Positions 37,111 to 50,544 are shown, counted from the first letter of the stretch. The stretch is 64,000 nt of DNA from Massilia sp. METH4 (GCF_037094685.1 NZ_CP146614.1:2604001-2668000), one strand, 5' to 3'. Notes: generated from the letters alone by a model not told the origin. Program-made: numbers and translations.

Positions 37111-37197
37111 TTAGTTTGCCCAGGATTGCCAGCGTCGCCACAGCCAGGCCTCGATCGATCCCTGGTGAGTAACGTTGTGTCTTTTGTTGAGAAACAT
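37111..37197 (-). CDS. trpL: trp operon leader peptide TrpL
   Basis: A 28-aa reading frame too short for ordinary gene calling, ATG 37197 to TAA 37113-37111. It starts MFLNKRHNVTHQGSIEA and ends WLWRRWQSWAN, with four Trp codons in the last eleven. This is the standard design for ribosome-mediated attenuation: stalling at Trp codons when charged tRNA-Trp is scarce would prevent the downstream terminator (37039-37097) from forming and let trpE be transcribed. The Shine-Dalgarno is weak. The Trp cluster, position and following terminator together make chance unlikely. Confidence 0.85.
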   Translation of the reverse strand: MFLNKRHNVTHQGSIEAWLWRRWQSWAN

Positions 37198-37237
37198 CGT
37201 TTGACGAGCGTACGGTTTTAAGTTTGATGCGCCAAGT

Positions 37238-37939
37238 TCATTGAACGTTGTGCGCGTTTATGAGCTGTGCAGCATGCAGCAGCGTTTCAACTATACCATC
37301 GGAATCCGTATCGTGTATAGATTCCCCGTGGTTATAACCATACGGCACCGTGAGCACGGGGCAACCGGCCGCGCGGGCGGCCCGGGCATCGTTCGACGAG
37401 TCGCCGATCGCCACCACCTGGTGCGGCGGCAGGCCGAAGTACTCGCAAGCGCGCACCAGCGGCAGCGGGTCGGGCTTCTTCTTCTCGAACGAATCGCCGC
37501 CGTAGATCACTTCGAAGTAGCCGTCCAGCTCCTTCAGCTTCAACAGCGGCAGGGCGAAGGCGAGCGGCTTGTTCGTCACGCAGGCGAGGCGAATGCCGGC
37601 ATCCTTCAGTTCCGTGAGGCCGGCCGCCACATCCGGGTACAGCGTGCTGTGGTGGCCGTTGATGGCCAGGTAGTGCCGCTGATAGGCATCCATCGCCGCG
37701 GCGAAGTGCTGTTCGACGGCCGCGTCGTCATGGTCGAGCGAGAGCACGCTGCGGATCAGGTTTTCCGAACCCTTGCCGACCATGTTCTTGATCTGCTCGG
37801 CCGTGATCGGTTCCAGTTTCAGTTCCTCGCGCATCGCGTTGATGGCCACGTGGAAGTCGGGCACGGTGTCGAGCATCGTGCCGTCCAGGTCGATGATGGC
37901 GGCGCGCACGCCGGCCAGGGGGTGAGCGGCCGCCGTCAT
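37238..37939 (-). CDS. gph: Phosphoglycolate phosphatase Gph
   Basis: HAD-superfamily phosphatase clearing 2-phosphoglycolate; 233 aa. Motif I IDLDGTMLDT, motif II region CVTNKP, motif III Lys (SFEKKKPDPLP) and motif IV GDSSNDARAARAAG are all present. ATG 37939 lies directly against the rpe stop, so the two are coupled. rpe-gph beside trp genes is a familiar proteobacterial arrangement. Confidence 0.93.
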   Translation of the reverse strand: MTAAAHPLAGVRAAIIDLDGTMLDTVPDFHVAINAMREELKLEPITAEQIKNMVGKGSENLIRSVLSLDHDDAAVEQHFAAAMDAYQRHYLAINGHHSTLYPDVAAGLTELKDAGIRLACVTNKPLAFALPLLKLKELDGYFEVIYGGDSFEKKKPDPLPLVRACEYFGLPPHQVVAIGDSSNDARAARAAGCPVLTVPYGYNHGESIHDTDSDGIVETLLHAAQLINAHNVQ

Positions 37940-38605
37940 TTACACCGCCGCCAGCTGGGTGCGCATCGCGTCGATGACGGCCTTGTAGTCGGGCTGGCCG
38001 AAGATCGCCGAGCCGGCCACGAAGGTGTCCGCGCCCGCTTTCGCGGCGGCGGCGATATTGTCGATCTTGATGCCGCCATCCACTTCCAGCATGATGTCGC
38101 GGCCCGATTCGTCGATCAGGCGGCGTGCCTGCTCGATCTTCTTTAGCGCCTGCGGGATGAAGGACTGGCCGCCGAAGCCCGGGTTCACCGACATGATGAG
38201 GATCATGTCGACCTTGTCCATCACGTGCTCCAGGTAGGACAGCGGCGTGGCCGGGTTGAACACGAGGCCGGCCTTGCAGCCGTGGTCGCGGATCAGTTGC
38301 AGCGAACGGTCGATGTGGTCGGAAGCCTCGGGGTGGAAGGTGATGATGTTGGCGCCGGCCTTGGCGAAGTCGGGGATGATGCGGTCGACGGGCTTGACCA
38401 TCAGGTGCACGTCGATCGGCACCTGCACGTGCGGGCGGATCGCCTGGCATACCAGCGGGCCGACGGTGAGGTTCGGCACATAATGGTTGTCCATCACGTC
38501 GAAGTGGATGATGTCGGCGCCGGCGGCGACGACGTTCTTCACTTCCTCGCCCAGGCGGGCGAAGTCGGCGGACAGGATGCTGGGGGCGATGCGGAAAGTA
38601 GTCAT
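37940..38605 (-). CDS. rpe: Ribulose-phosphate 3-epimerase Rpe
   Basis: Interconverts ribulose-5-P and xylulose-5-P in the pentose phosphate pathway; 221 aa. ATG 38605 gives the family start [20 protein letters not shown]. Metal/active-site segments [45 protein letters not shown] and [11 protein letters not shown] are complete. First gene of the rpe-gph-trp series on this strand. Confidence 0.97.
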   Translation of the reverse strand: MTTFRIAPSILSADFARLGEEVKNVVAAGADIIHFDVMDNHYVPNLTVGPLVCQAIRPHVQVPIDVHLMVKPVDRIIPDFAKAGANIITFHPEASDHIDRSLQLIRDHGCKAGLVFNPATPLSYLEHVMDKVDMILIMSVNPGFGGQSFIPQALKKIEQARRLIDESGRDIMLEVDGGIKIDNIAAAAKAGADTFVAGSAIFGQPDYKAVIDAMRTQLAAV

Positions 38606-38780
38606 GACAGGGTGGGTAGCAAAAAGATGCGTTATTTTACGCCGCTCTCCCGTTATGTGCGGAGCGCACCTTGCGCACCGGAGGGAAATGGGGTGCAATG
38701 CGGAACCGCATTAATGAAATGCCAAACTTGACTTTCGGGCAGCTCCTACAGCACACCACGCCCGGCAATAAGGAATACCG

Positions 38781-39155
38781 ATGGCCCAATATGAATTCGC
38801 CGTAACGGTCAGGACGCAGTTCCTGCCGGAACAATCCGACCCCGAACGCACCAACTTCGTGTTCACCTACTCGATCACGATCAAGAACACGGGCACGGTG
38901 GCGGCGCAACTGATCTCGCGCCACTGGGTCATCACCGACGCCAACAATCACAAGCAGGAAGTGCGTGGCCTGGGCGTGGTGGGGCACCAGCCCCTGCTGC
39001 AGCCGGGCGAGCAGTTCGAATATACGAGCGGCACGGCCTTGCAGACCCCGCAGGGTTCGATGGTGGGCGAGTATTTCTGCGTGGCCGAGGATGGCCACCG
39101 GTTCGAGGTGCCGATTCCGGAGTTCGTACTGTCCCTTCCGCACACCCTGCACTGA
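38781..39155 (+). CDS. apaG: ApaG protein (Co2+/Mg2+ efflux-associated)
   Basis: A 124-aa single-domain ApaG (fibronectin-III-like fold), normal length. Characteristic segments: ERTNFVFTYSITIKNTGTVA, LISRHWVITDANNHKQEVRG, GVVGHQPLLQPGEQFEYTSG and GSMVGEYFC. The exact role is not settled in the family. Divergent from rpe with a 175-bp gap. Confidence 0.95.
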   Translation: MAQYEFAVTVRTQFLPEQSDPERTNFVFTYSITIKNTGTVAAQLISRHWVITDANNHKQEVRGLGVVGHQPLLQPGEQFEYTSGTALQTPQGSMVGEYFCVAEDGHRFEVPIPEFVLSLPHTLH

Positions 39156-39180
39156 TCCGGTTGTTATAAACTTCGTCGCA

Positions 39181-39300
39181 TCATTCAGGCTGGTCCGGCC
39201 GTTTGGCCGGAGGCGTCTTTTTCTTGCCGGGCATCGTCCACCACACGATGAACACCAGCAGGAACAGCGCCACCAATGCCTCGACCATCAGGATCCACAT
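39181..39300 (-). CDS. 39-aa single-pass membrane protein
   Basis: Minus-strand frame ATG 39300 to TGA at 39181, below usual calling thresholds. Product: MWILMVEALVALFLLVFIVW then WTMPGKKKTPPAKRPDQPE: one N-terminal membrane helix and a basic, Pro-rich cytoplasmic tail. A strong GGAGG sits 5 nt upstream, inside the first codons of the divergent mltA, whose ATG is only 10 nt away. The clean helix-plus-Lys layout and ribosome site support a real microprotein; function unknown. Confidence 0.65.
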   Translation of the reverse strand: MWILMVEALVALFLLVFIVWWTMPGKKKTPPAKRPDQPE

Positions 39301-39309
39301 ACCGCCTCC

Positions 39310-40557
39310 ATGTTTTTCGTTCGCCGTAGTCTACCCCGTAATTTCCATCTGTTGACCTGCGCGGCCGTATCGGCAGTCCTGCTTGCCGGTTGCGGGGCAC
39401 CGCCCGCACCCCGTCAGCAGCCCGCGCCGCCCCGGCCCGCACCTCAGCCGGCTCCCCAGCCCGTACCGCAGCCCGCACCTCGGCCCGAACCTGGGCAGCC
39501 GCCGGCGCCGCCCGCGAAAACGGCCTTCGTGCCGGGCACATTCGCCGACCTGCCCGGCTGGTCGCGCGACGACCTGCGCGCCGCCTGGCCGGCCTTCCAG
39601 TCGTCCTGCTCGGTAATCGGCAAGCGCGCGGACTGGAAGGAAGCGTGCTCGATCGCCCGCACCGTGAATGCGAACGACGAGCGCGCCGTGCGCCTGTTCT
39701 TTGAAACGTTCCTGGTGCCGCACCGCGTGATCGCGCCGGATGGTTCGGATACCGGCCTCGTCACGGGCTACTACGAGCCGCTGCTGCGCGGCGCCCGCAA
39801 GCAGGGCGGCCCGTACCAGACTCCTCTATATAAAGTGCCGGACGATATGGTGACCGTCGACCTTGCCGCCGTATATCCGGAACTGAAGGGCAAGCGGCTG
39901 CGCGGCCGCCTGCAGGGCAGGAAGGTGGTGCCGTACGCCAGCCGGGAGGAAATCGCCCGCTCGGGCCTGGCCGGCAAGGAATTGCTGTGGGTCGACGATC
40001 CGGTCGAAGCCTTCTTCCTCGAGGTGCAGGGCTCCGGCCGCGTGCAGCTCGATTCCGGCGAAACGGTGCGCGTGGCCTACGCGGACCAGAACGGCCATCC
40101 GTACAAATCCATCGGCAAGTGGCTGATCGAGCAGGGCGAATTGACGTCCGAGCAGGCGTCGGCGCAAGGGATCAAGGCGTGGATCGCCGGGCACCCGACG
40201 CGCAGGCAGGAACTGCTGAATGTGAATCCCAGCTATGTGTTCTTCCGCGAAGAAAAACTGCCGGACCCCAGCGTTGGCCCGAAAGGTTCGTTGGGCGTGC
40301 CCTTGACGCCGCAGCGTTCGGTGGCGGTGGACACGACGCAGATTCCGTCAGGCGTCCCGCTGTACCTGTCCACCACGCAGGCTGCCAGCGAGGTCCCGCT
40401 GCAGCGCCTGGTGATGGCGCAGGACACCGGTGGCGCCATCCGGGGCGCCATCCGCGTCGACTTTTTCTTTGGTTTCGGTACCGAGGCGGCGGAGAATGCG
40501 GGTCGGATGAAGCAGAGCGGCCAGGTGTGGGTGCTGCTGCCCCGCCAGACCCGCTGA
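39310..40557 (+). CDS. mltA: Membrane-bound lytic murein transglycosylase A (MltA)
   Basis: Outer-membrane lipoprotein cleaving peptidoglycan with 1,6-anhydro formation; 415 aa. The lipoprotein signal is MFFVRRSLPRNFHLLTCAAV ending in lipobox LLAGC. A Pro/Ala/Gln-rich linker of about 40 residues (PAPPRPAPQPAPQPVPQPAP) spans the periplasm edge. The MltA domain (VTGYYEPLLRG; LLWVDDPVEAFFLEVQGSGR) and the 3D domain with catalytic Asp (MAQDTGGAIRGAIRVDFFFG) follow. ATG 39310 is the only start that keeps the signal; its ribosome site is poor. Confidence 0.93.
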   Translation: MFFVRRSLPRNFHLLTCAAVSAVLLAGCGAPPAPRQQPAPPRPAPQPAPQPVPQPAPRPEPGQPPAPPAKTAFVPGTFADLPGWSRDDLRAAWPAFQSSCSVIGKRADWKEACSIARTVNANDERAVRLFFETFLVPHRVIAPDGSDTGLVTGYYEPLLRGARKQGGPYQTPLYKVPDDMVTVDLAAVYPELKGKRLRGRLQGRKVVPYASREEIARSGLAGKELLWVDDPVEAFFLEVQGSGRVQLDSGETVRVAYADQNGHPYKSIGKWLIEQGELTSEQASAQGIKAWIAGHPTRRQELLNVNPSYVFFREEKLPDPSVGPKGSLGVPLTPQRSVAVDTTQIPSGVPLYLSTTQAASEVPLQRLVMAQDTGGAIRGAIRVDFFFGFGTEAAENAGRMKQSGQVWVLLPRQTR

Positions 40558-40574
40558 GCGGCTGGCTGGGCTGC

Positions 40575-41015
40575 TTACCGCAGAACCAGTACCGGCAGCG
40601 TGGTATGCGCCAGCACCTTCTGCGTTTCGCTGCCGAGCAGCAGTTTGCTCAAGCCGCCGCGGCCGTGCGAGGCCATCAGGATGATGTCGCAGTTGTGTTT
40701 GTCCGCAGCGTCCACGATGTCCTTGTAGGGCGTGTGGGAATTGCTGACGATACCCTCGAAGGGCACGCCGGCGGCGGCGCAGGCGGTGGCCACCTTGTTG
40801 ATGTTGGCCTGGGCCGCGGTGGTGATCTGCGTTTCGAACACTTCCGCGTCCGGCACGACGGCGCCTCCCTCGGCCATCGGCACGAACGGGAATGGCTGGG
40901 CAACGCAGATGGCGACGATGCGGGCGCCATGCACCTGGGCGAAGCGCACCGCCGTTTCGGTGGCTTTCACGGCCAGGTCGGAGCCATCGGTGGGTAACAG
41001 GATGTTCTTGAACAT
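40575..41015 (-). CDS. Universal stress protein (UspA family)
   Basis: A 146-aa single Usp domain. The start MFKNILLPTDGSDLAVKATE and the ATP-binding motif MASHGRGGLSKLLLGSETQKVLAHTTLPVLV (G-2x-G-9x-G-S/T pattern) are both present, so it is an ATP-binding type. Convergent with mltA, with only 17 nt between stops. Confidence 0.93.
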   Translation of the reverse strand: MFKNILLPTDGSDLAVKATETAVRFAQVHGARIVAICVAQPFPFVPMAEGGAVVPDAEVFETQITTAAQANINKVATACAAAGVPFEGIVSNSHTPYKDIVDAADKHNCDIILMASHGRGGLSKLLLGSETQKVLAHTTLPVLVLR

Positions 41016-41066
41016 GACAGTCCCCTTGTAAAGTTGGCAATGCTCCAGTCTAAGGGCACCGCCGCA

Positions 41067-42353
41067 TCAAGGGCGCACGCTTCGGATCGGGCGCGACGTG
41101 ACGGCGCCCATGGCCAGCAGCACGCCGCCCGCCGCGATACAGTAGAGGGCAGGGCGCACGCCCAGGCGGTCGCCCGCATAGCCGGCGGCCAGGGCGCCCA
41201 GCGGGGCCACCGCCACCGTCAGGAAGCGCATGGTCGAGATCATTCGGCCCAGCATTTCGTCCGGCGTCACTTTCTGGCGCAGCGCCTGGTAAGGGATGAA
41301 GAACAGCATGGCGCCCAGGTCGAAGAAGAACATCAGGAGCGCATATGTCGCCGCGCTGAAGCGGGCGTCGCCAAACAGATCGCGCGGGATCAGCGGCATC
41401 AGCACGAAACCCAGGGCCATCGACGCGGTGCCGATCACGATTGTGTTGCCGGCGCCGTAACGGTGGTTCAGCGGCCGCAGCAGCAGGGAACTGGCGAACA
41501 CGCCGGCTCCGCCCAGCATCTGCGCCGTCCCCAGCATGCCGGCGTTCATGCCCAGTTCGCGCGTGGCGAACAGCACGAGCAGTGCGTTATAGCCGTAGAA
41601 CAGCAGGTGCCAGGCGCCGGCCACCCAGGCCAGGGCGCGCAGCAGGGGCTGGCGCCAGATGAAGGCGAAACCGGCACGCACATCGTGCAGCGGGTGGCGG
41701 TCGCTGCGCGGCGGGATGGCTTCGCGCATCTTTACGCGGCCGATATTCCAGAGCGAGATGAAGAATGTTGCCGCGTTGACGAGGATGGCCACCGGCGCCG
41801 TCAGCCACTGGATCAGGATGCCGGCCAGGCCCGGAGCCAGCAGCCGCGAGATCGAATCCGTGCTGGCGAAGCGGGACTGCGCCTCGACCATCCGCTCCCG
41901 GCCGACGAGCAGCGTGAGATAGATCTGTTCCGCCCCGCCACCGATGACGTTGCAGGTGCCCTGGATCGCCGCCACCGTATAGAGCCACGGCATGCCCAGC
42001 AGGTCGAGCCACCACGCGACGGGAATCGATGCCAGCGAAATGCCCTGCGCGGCCTTGCTGGCCAACAGGATCGGCAGCTTGCGGCTGCGGTCCAGCAGCA
42101 CGCCCGCCGGCAATGCGAAGACCGCGAAGGGAATCGCCTGGCAGGCGGTGAGCACGCCCATCTGCGCCGGGGTGGCGTGCAGCAGCAGCACGGCGCAGAG
42201 CGGCAGCGCGAGCGTGCCGATCTGCGAGCCGAAGCTCGTCAATACCAGGCTGGCCCAGTAGTGGCGGAAGTCGGAATTCGACAGCAGCGCGTCGGTGCGC
42301 CACCGTTCGGCAATCGGAGAAAGAAGGGGAAACGGCATGAATCGGCCGATCAT
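41067..42353 (-). CDS. MFS transporter (MFS_3/EntS-like)
   Basis: Twelve-helix major-facilitator protein, 428 aa. Recognisable parts: [20 protein letters not shown] (helix 1), the loop 2-3 motif [18 protein letters not shown], and [20 protein letters not shown] before helix 10, typical of the enterobactin-exporter-like MFS_3 group. ATG 42338 (MPFPLL) is an alternative start five codons in. Substrate unknown; no siderophore genes nearby. Confidence 0.87.
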   Translation of the reverse strand: MIGRFMPFPLLSPIAERWRTDALLSNSDFRHYWASLVLTSFGSQIGTLALPLCAVLLLHATPAQMGVLTACQAIPFAVFALPAGVLLDRSRKLPILLASKAAQGISLASIPVAWWLDLLGMPWLYTVAAIQGTCNVIGGGAEQIYLTLLVGRERMVEAQSRFASTDSISRLLAPGLAGILIQWLTAPVAILVNAATFFISLWNIGRVKMREAIPPRSDRHPLHDVRAGFAFIWRQPLLRALAWVAGAWHLLFYGYNALLVLFATRELGMNAGMLGTAQMLGGAGVFASSLLLRPLNHRYGAGNTIVIGTASMALGFVLMPLIPRDLFGDARFSAATYALLMFFFDLGAMLFFIPYQALRQKVTPDEMLGRMISTMRFLTVAVAPLGALAAGYAGDRLGVRPALYCIAAGGVLLAMGAVTSRPIRSVRP

Positions 42354-42418
42354 ACCGCAATGGCACAGGCATCCCGATGACGCTACAATCGCCCGAACTA
42401 TCGTCCCGGGAGACCAGC

Positions 42419-43195
42419 ATGCAATATGAAGACCTGATCGTTGAAGTCCACGGCAAGGTGGCCCTTATCCGCCTGAACCGGCCGAAGGCGCTGAATGCGC
42501 TGAACGACCGCATGATGAACGAGCTGGGCGAGGCGTTTGCCGGTTTCGACAAGGACCCGCAGATCGGTTGCATCGTGCTGACCGGCAGCGAGAAGGCTTT
42601 CGCCGCCGGCGCCGATATCCCGGCGATGATCGACTACACGTACCAGGATACCTACCGCGACAATTACATCACTCGTAACTGGGAGCACATCCTGAAGGTG
42701 CGCACGCCCGTGATCGGCGCCGTCGCCGGCTATGCGCTGGGTGGCGGTTGCGAGCTGGCGATGATGTGCGACTTCGTGATCGCGGCAGATACGGCCAAGT
42801 TCGGCCAGCCGGAAATCAAGATCGGCGTCACCCCTGGAGCTGGCGCCACGCAGCGGCTGCCGCGGGCGATCGGCAAGGCCAAGGCGATGGACATGCTGCT
42901 GACGGCCCGCACCATCGACGCGGCGGAAGCGGAGCGCACTGGCCTGGTGTCGCGTGTGGTCCCGGCCGACAAGCTGATCGAAGAAGCGCTGGCGGCGGCC
43001 ACCACGATCGCATCGATGCCGCTCTCGGTAGCCATGCAGATCAAGGAAGCAGTGAACGTGGCCTTTGAAGTGCCGCTCACGGAAGGCGTGCGCTACGAGC
43101 GCCGCCTGTTCCACGCCGCGTTCGGCACGCCGGCGCAGCGCGAAGGCATGCATGCCTTCCTCGAAAAGCGCTTGCCAAACTTCGAGGGGCTTTGA
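42419..43195 (+). CDS. Enoyl-CoA hydratase
   Basis: Hydrates trans-2-enoyl-CoA in fatty-acid beta-oxidation; 258 aa, standard crotonase length. Oxyanion-hole segments are [13 protein letters not shown] and [16 protein letters not shown]; the two catalytic glutamates fall in GGGCELAMM and [23 protein letters not shown] 42419 follows GGGAG; a TACAAT lies about 35 nt upstream. Divergent from the MFS gene. Close to FadB-type or PaaF/Ech short-chain hydratases. Confidence 0.93.
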   Translation: MQYEDLIVEVHGKVALIRLNRPKALNALNDRMMNELGEAFAGFDKDPQIGCIVLTGSEKAFAAGADIPAMIDYTYQDTYRDNYITRNWEHILKVRTPVIGAVAGYALGGGCELAMMCDFVIAADTAKFGQPEIKIGVTPGAGATQRLPRAIGKAKAMDMLLTARTIDAAEAERTGLVSRVVPADKLIEEALAAATTIASMPLSVAMQIKEAVNVAFEVPLTEGVRYERRLFHAAFGTPAQREGMHAFLEKRLPNFEGL

Positions 43196-43270
43196 TATAG
43201 TTCTGTCCCTCGCAGCAACGCAGCTGTCACGAAAGTGAAACAAGCAGCTTGATGTGAGTAGATGAGAAGC

Positions 43271-43299
43271 TTGACGAATCGCACGAAACACTCGATAAT
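43271..43299 (+). promoter_or_regulatory. rrn operon promoter
   Basis: TTGACG, 17-nt spacer, GATAAT, about 250 nt before 16S: near-consensus and correctly spaced. The 351-bp gap between the hydratase and 16S (43196-43547) holds this promoter, boxA and the 16S processing stem, and no gene. Confidence 0.75.
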
Positions 43300-43367
43300 C
43301 TCGCTTCTCTGCTGCTGACAAACACAACGATTTGTCTACGAACGCAGCAAGCGCCGAATGGCAAGAA

Positions 43368-43380
43368 TTCTTTAACAATC
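43368..43380 (+). promoter_or_regulatory. boxA antitermination site, rrn leader
   Basis: TTCTTTAACAATC, close to the boxA consensus used by the Nus antitermination complex. The same motif recurs in the 16S-23S spacer at 45408-45422. Confidence 0.75.
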
Positions 43381-43382
43381 AA

Positions 43383-43408
43383 CAGTCGATAAGTGTGGGC
43401 GTTTGATG
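43383..43408 (+). other. 5' arm of the 16S processing stem
   Basis: This segment is complementary, with one mismatch or wobble, to 45108-45133 just after 16S. The pair would form the long stem cut by RNase III around pre-16S rRNA. Confidence 0.75.
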
Positions 43409-43547
43409 ATGTGCCCGGGACTTTGGTCCCGAAGCTCAAAATATATAGCATCAAACGTTCACGCAAAATAAACGTAATCATCTTCGAATGATTCGTCAGT
43501 ATTTTGAGTGAATGACCCTCGGCAGAAATGCCGAGACAACAGAGATT

Positions 43548-45081
<1,534 letters not shown>

Positions 45082-45171
45082 GAGTAGGCACTGACCGCAA
45101 GGTCGTGCATCAAACGCTCACACTTATCGACTGTCGAATGAAGAAGAAACAGTAGCACCGCAAGATCATGC

Positions 45172-45248
45172 GGGTCTGTAGCTCAGCTGGTTAGAGCACC
45201 GTGTTGATAACGCGGGGGTCGTTGGTTCGAGCCCAACCAGACCCACCA
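45172..45248 (+). tRNA. tRNA-Ile (GAT)
   Basis: 77 nt with encoded CCA, in the 16S-23S spacer. Acceptor GGGTCTG/CAGACCC, anticodon GAT in TTGATAA, T-loop TTCGAGC. Confidence 0.97.
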
Positions 45249-45265
45249 AAGTATCTGCATCCCAT

Positions 45266-45341
45266 GGGGGATTAGCTCAGCTGGGAGAGCACCTGCTTTG
45301 CAAGCAGGGGGTCGTCGGTTCGATCCCGTCATCCTCCACCA
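45266..45341 (+). tRNA. tRNA-Ala (TGC)
   Basis: 76 nt with encoded CCA. Acceptor GGGGGAT/ATCCTCC, anticodon TGC in TTTGCAA, T-loop TTCGATC. 17 nt after tRNA-Ile. Confidence 0.97.
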
Positions 45342-45407
45342 AAAGCTTAAACGTAAGCGTGACGAGTTCACATTTATGTTTAGTCTTTTAGAGACTTAAG
45401 CTGTTTC

Positions 45408-45422
45408 GTTCTTTAACAATCT
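45408..45422 (+). promoter_or_regulatory. boxA in the 16S-23S spacer
   Basis: GTTCTTTAACAATCT, near-identical to the leader boxA, placed to renew antitermination before 23S. Confidence 0.75.
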
Positions 45423-45550
45423 GGATGAAGTAAAGTTTATTAAGCGTGGATCGAAAGATTCACACTTAGGGTAGTGTTCGAAAGAACGCATACAAAACTC
45501 ATCAAACACAGTAGTAAATGCATTTGAAGCTATAGCCGTCAAGGTTATAG

Positions 45551-48423
<2,873 letters not shown>

Positions 48424-48534
48424 TATAACCTTGACGGTTATATCTGCATTTACTCTGATGAGTACCCTAACTTTACTGATTCCAGATTGAGGTTCGTTGC
48501 TGCTCCACTGAGAGCAACGCGCCGTACAAGTCAT

Positions 48535-48648
48535 GCCTGATGACCATAGCAAGTCGGTCCCACCCCTTCCCATCCCGAACAGGACCGTGAAACGACTTTG
48601 CGCCGATGATAGTGCTGCAACCAGTGTGAAAGTAGGTTATCGTCAGGC
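48535..48648 (+). rRNA. rrf: 5S ribosomal RNA, copy 1
   Basis: 114 nt between helix-I arms GCCTGATGACC and GGTTATCGTCAGGC. The core CCCATCCCGAACAGGACCGTGAAACG is standard. A terminator follows 11 nt later. Confidence 0.95.
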
Positions 48649-48658
48649 TGTTATTCCG

Positions 48659-48693
48659 AAAAAACCCGTAGCGTGATCGCTGCGGGTTTTTTT
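48659..48693 (+). terminator. Terminator after 5S copy 1
   Basis: AAAAAACCCG, AGCG, TGAT, CGCT, CGGGTTTTTTT: a GC stem with one opposed T/G mismatch and a 7-T tract. A second 5S nonetheless lies downstream. Confidence 0.85.
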
Positions 48694-48765
48694 ACTTTAA
48701 GTGTGAGAGTAGTCCAGGCAATAAAAGATTTTAGGCACCGCGCCCTGCGCGAGCCAACCGGTCAA

Positions 48766-48879
48766 GTCTGATGACCATAGCATGTCGGTACCACCCCTTC
48801 CCATCCCGAACAGGACCGTGAAACGATAATGCGCCGATGATAGTGCTGCAACCAGTGTGAAAGTAGGTTATCGTCAGAC
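48766..48879 (+). rRNA. rrf: 5S ribosomal RNA, copy 2
   Basis: A second 114-nt 5S, 117 nt after copy 1. It differs in helix I (GTCTGATGACC...GTCAGAC) and helix II, with base changes on both strands of each stem so pairing is kept. It has its own terminator. Confidence 0.95.
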
Positions 48880-48889
48880 TAGTTATACG

Positions 48890-48923
48890 AAAAAAGCCGC
48901 TGCGTCCCCGCAGCGGCTTTTTT
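48890..48923 (+). terminator. Terminator after 5S copy 2, end of rrn operon
   Basis: AAAAAAGCCGCTGCG, loop TCCC, CGCAGCGGCTTTTTT: perfect stem flanked by A and T runs. Confidence 0.93.
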
Positions 48924-48956
48924 ATTTTCTCGGCTCGTTATCCCTAATGCTGAGTT

Positions 48957-48989
48957 CGTGTCTCTCAGTGCCTGGCACCGCGAGACACG
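48957..48989. terminator. Inverted repeat near the 3' end of the DHA2 exporter gene
   Basis: CGTGTCTC (48957-48964) pairs with GAGACACG (48982-48989); inside is a smaller dyad GTGCCTGGCAC. It lies 20 nt past the minus-strand exporter stop but has no T-tract, so a terminator role is only probable. Confidence 0.45.
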
Positions 48990-49009
48990 GGCTGGACAAT
49001 GCTGCCGCT

Positions 49010-50467
49010 TCACTGCGCCGGCGTCTGTTCCGCCGTCGCCACCACCGTCTCGGGCTCCTTTGCCTTCGTCCCCCTGCTGATGCTCTCGCCATCGTTCTTC
49101 TTCAACGTCCAGAACATGCCGGCGGAAAGAACCGTCAGCCCGGCCAGCGTCAGGAATGCGTGGTGCAGGGCGCTCGTCAAGACCACGCGGTCCGTCTGCG
49201 GCATGTCGCCCAGGTACCAACCGGTGATCAGCGAGCCGCACGCCAGCCCGAAGCTCATCGACAGCTGCTGCATCGAGCTGGCCATGGTGCTCGCCATGCT
49301 GGAATCCTTCTGGCTCACATCGGCATACGCGATCGTGTTCATGCTCGAGAATTGCAGGGAGTTGAAGAAGCCCTGGCATAGCGAGATCAGCACGATCACC
49401 CAGATTGGCGTGCCCAGCTGCACGAAGGAGAACATGGCGATCGTCACGCCGATGAATGCCGTGTTCACGACGAGCACCTGCCGGTAGCCGAAGCGGGCCA
49501 GCAGACGGGCCGAGAAGAACTTCATGAACATCGCCGCGGCGGCCGAAGGCATCATCAGCAAGCCCGATTGCCAAGCCGGCAGGCCGAGGCCCAGCTGGTA
49601 CAGCAGCGGCAGCAGGAAGGGGAGGCCGCCGACGCCGAGCCGCGTGAAGAAGCCGCCCAGCACCGAGACGCGGAACGTGCGGATCTTGAACAGTTGCAAC
49701 CGCAGCAGCGGGAACTGTTCGCGCGTCGCATGCCAGCCATACGCGGCCAGCAGGCAGACCGAGATCGCGAACAGCACCCCCCACGACGTGATATCCAGGC
49801 GATGCTCGCCGAAGATCTCGAGCAACCATGACAGCAGCGCCACGCCGGTGCCGAACAGGATCAGGCCCATCACATCGAGCGGCCGCGCTTCCTCGCCCTT
49901 GTAGTCCGGCATGTATTTATGGGCGAGCCAGATCGCCGCCAGGCCCACCGGCACGTTGATGAAGAAGATCTCCCGCCACGACATCCAGTGCACGATCAAG
50001 CCGCCGACGGTCGGGCCCAGCAAGGGCCCGATCAGCGCCGGAATGATTACGAAGTTCATCGCCGTCAGCAGCTCCGCCTTCGGGAAGGTGCGCACGATCG
50101 CCAGCCGGCCGACCGGCATCATCATCGCGGCGCCGAACCCTTGCAGGAGCCGCGCCGCCACCAGCATCGGCGAATTCACCGACAGGCCGCACAAAATCGA
50201 CGCCACCGTGAAGATGCCGATCGCCGTCATGAACACGCGCCGCGTGCCATAGCGGTCGGCCATCCAGCCGCTCACGGGGATCGCCACGGCAAGGCTCAGG
50301 ATATAGCTGGTGACGACCGCCTTGAGGCTCAGCGGTGTCACCATCAGGCTGATCGCCATGCTCGGGATGGCGGTGTTGACGATCGTGGAGTCGAGTTGCT
50401 CCATGAAGAGGGCCGCGGCGACGACCCAGGGGAGATAGCGCTTGGTGATGGTTTCTGAGCTGGACAT
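49010..50467 (-). CDS. DHA2-family MFS multidrug exporter (EmrB/QacA type)
   Basis: Fourteen-helix proton-driven drug exporter, 485 aa. ATG 50467 (MSSSETITKRYLPWVVAAAL) is the family-like start; the longer frame has no support. Helix-1 motif ALFMEQLDSTIVNTAIPSMA, motif A GWMADRYGTRRVFMTAIG, and motif C region IPALIGPLLGPTVGGLIVHW are diagnostic of DHA2. The tail is hydrophilic and charged. No EmrA-type partner or regulator is adjacent. Confidence 0.9.
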   Translation of the reverse strand: MSSSETITKRYLPWVVAAALFMEQLDSTIVNTAIPSMAISLMVTPLSLKAVVTSYILSLAVAIPVSGWMADRYGTRRVFMTAIGIFTVASILCGLSVNSPMLVAARLLQGFGAAMMMPVGRLAIVRTFPKAELLTAMNFVIIPALIGPLLGPTVGGLIVHWMSWREIFFINVPVGLAAIWLAHKYMPDYKGEEARPLDVMGLILFGTGVALLSWLLEIFGEHRLDITSWGVLFAISVCLLAAYGWHATREQFPLLRLQLFKIRTFRVSVLGGFFTRLGVGGLPFLLPLLYQLGLGLPAWQSGLLMMPSAAAAMFMKFFSARLLARFGYRQVLVVNTAFIGVTIAMFSFVQLGTPIWVIVLISLCQGFFNSLQFSSMNTIAYADVSQKDSSMASTMASSMQQLSMSFGLACGSLITGWYLGDMPQTDRVVLTSALHHAFLTLAGLTVLSAGMFWTLKKNDGESISRGTKAKEPETVVATAEQTPAQ

Positions 50468-50544
50468 TGCACTTCGGGAGTGACGGCAGGTCCAGCGATT
50501 GTTGCACAAAGCGGCAAAGCACGAAGTCCAGTGCCGCCTTCACA

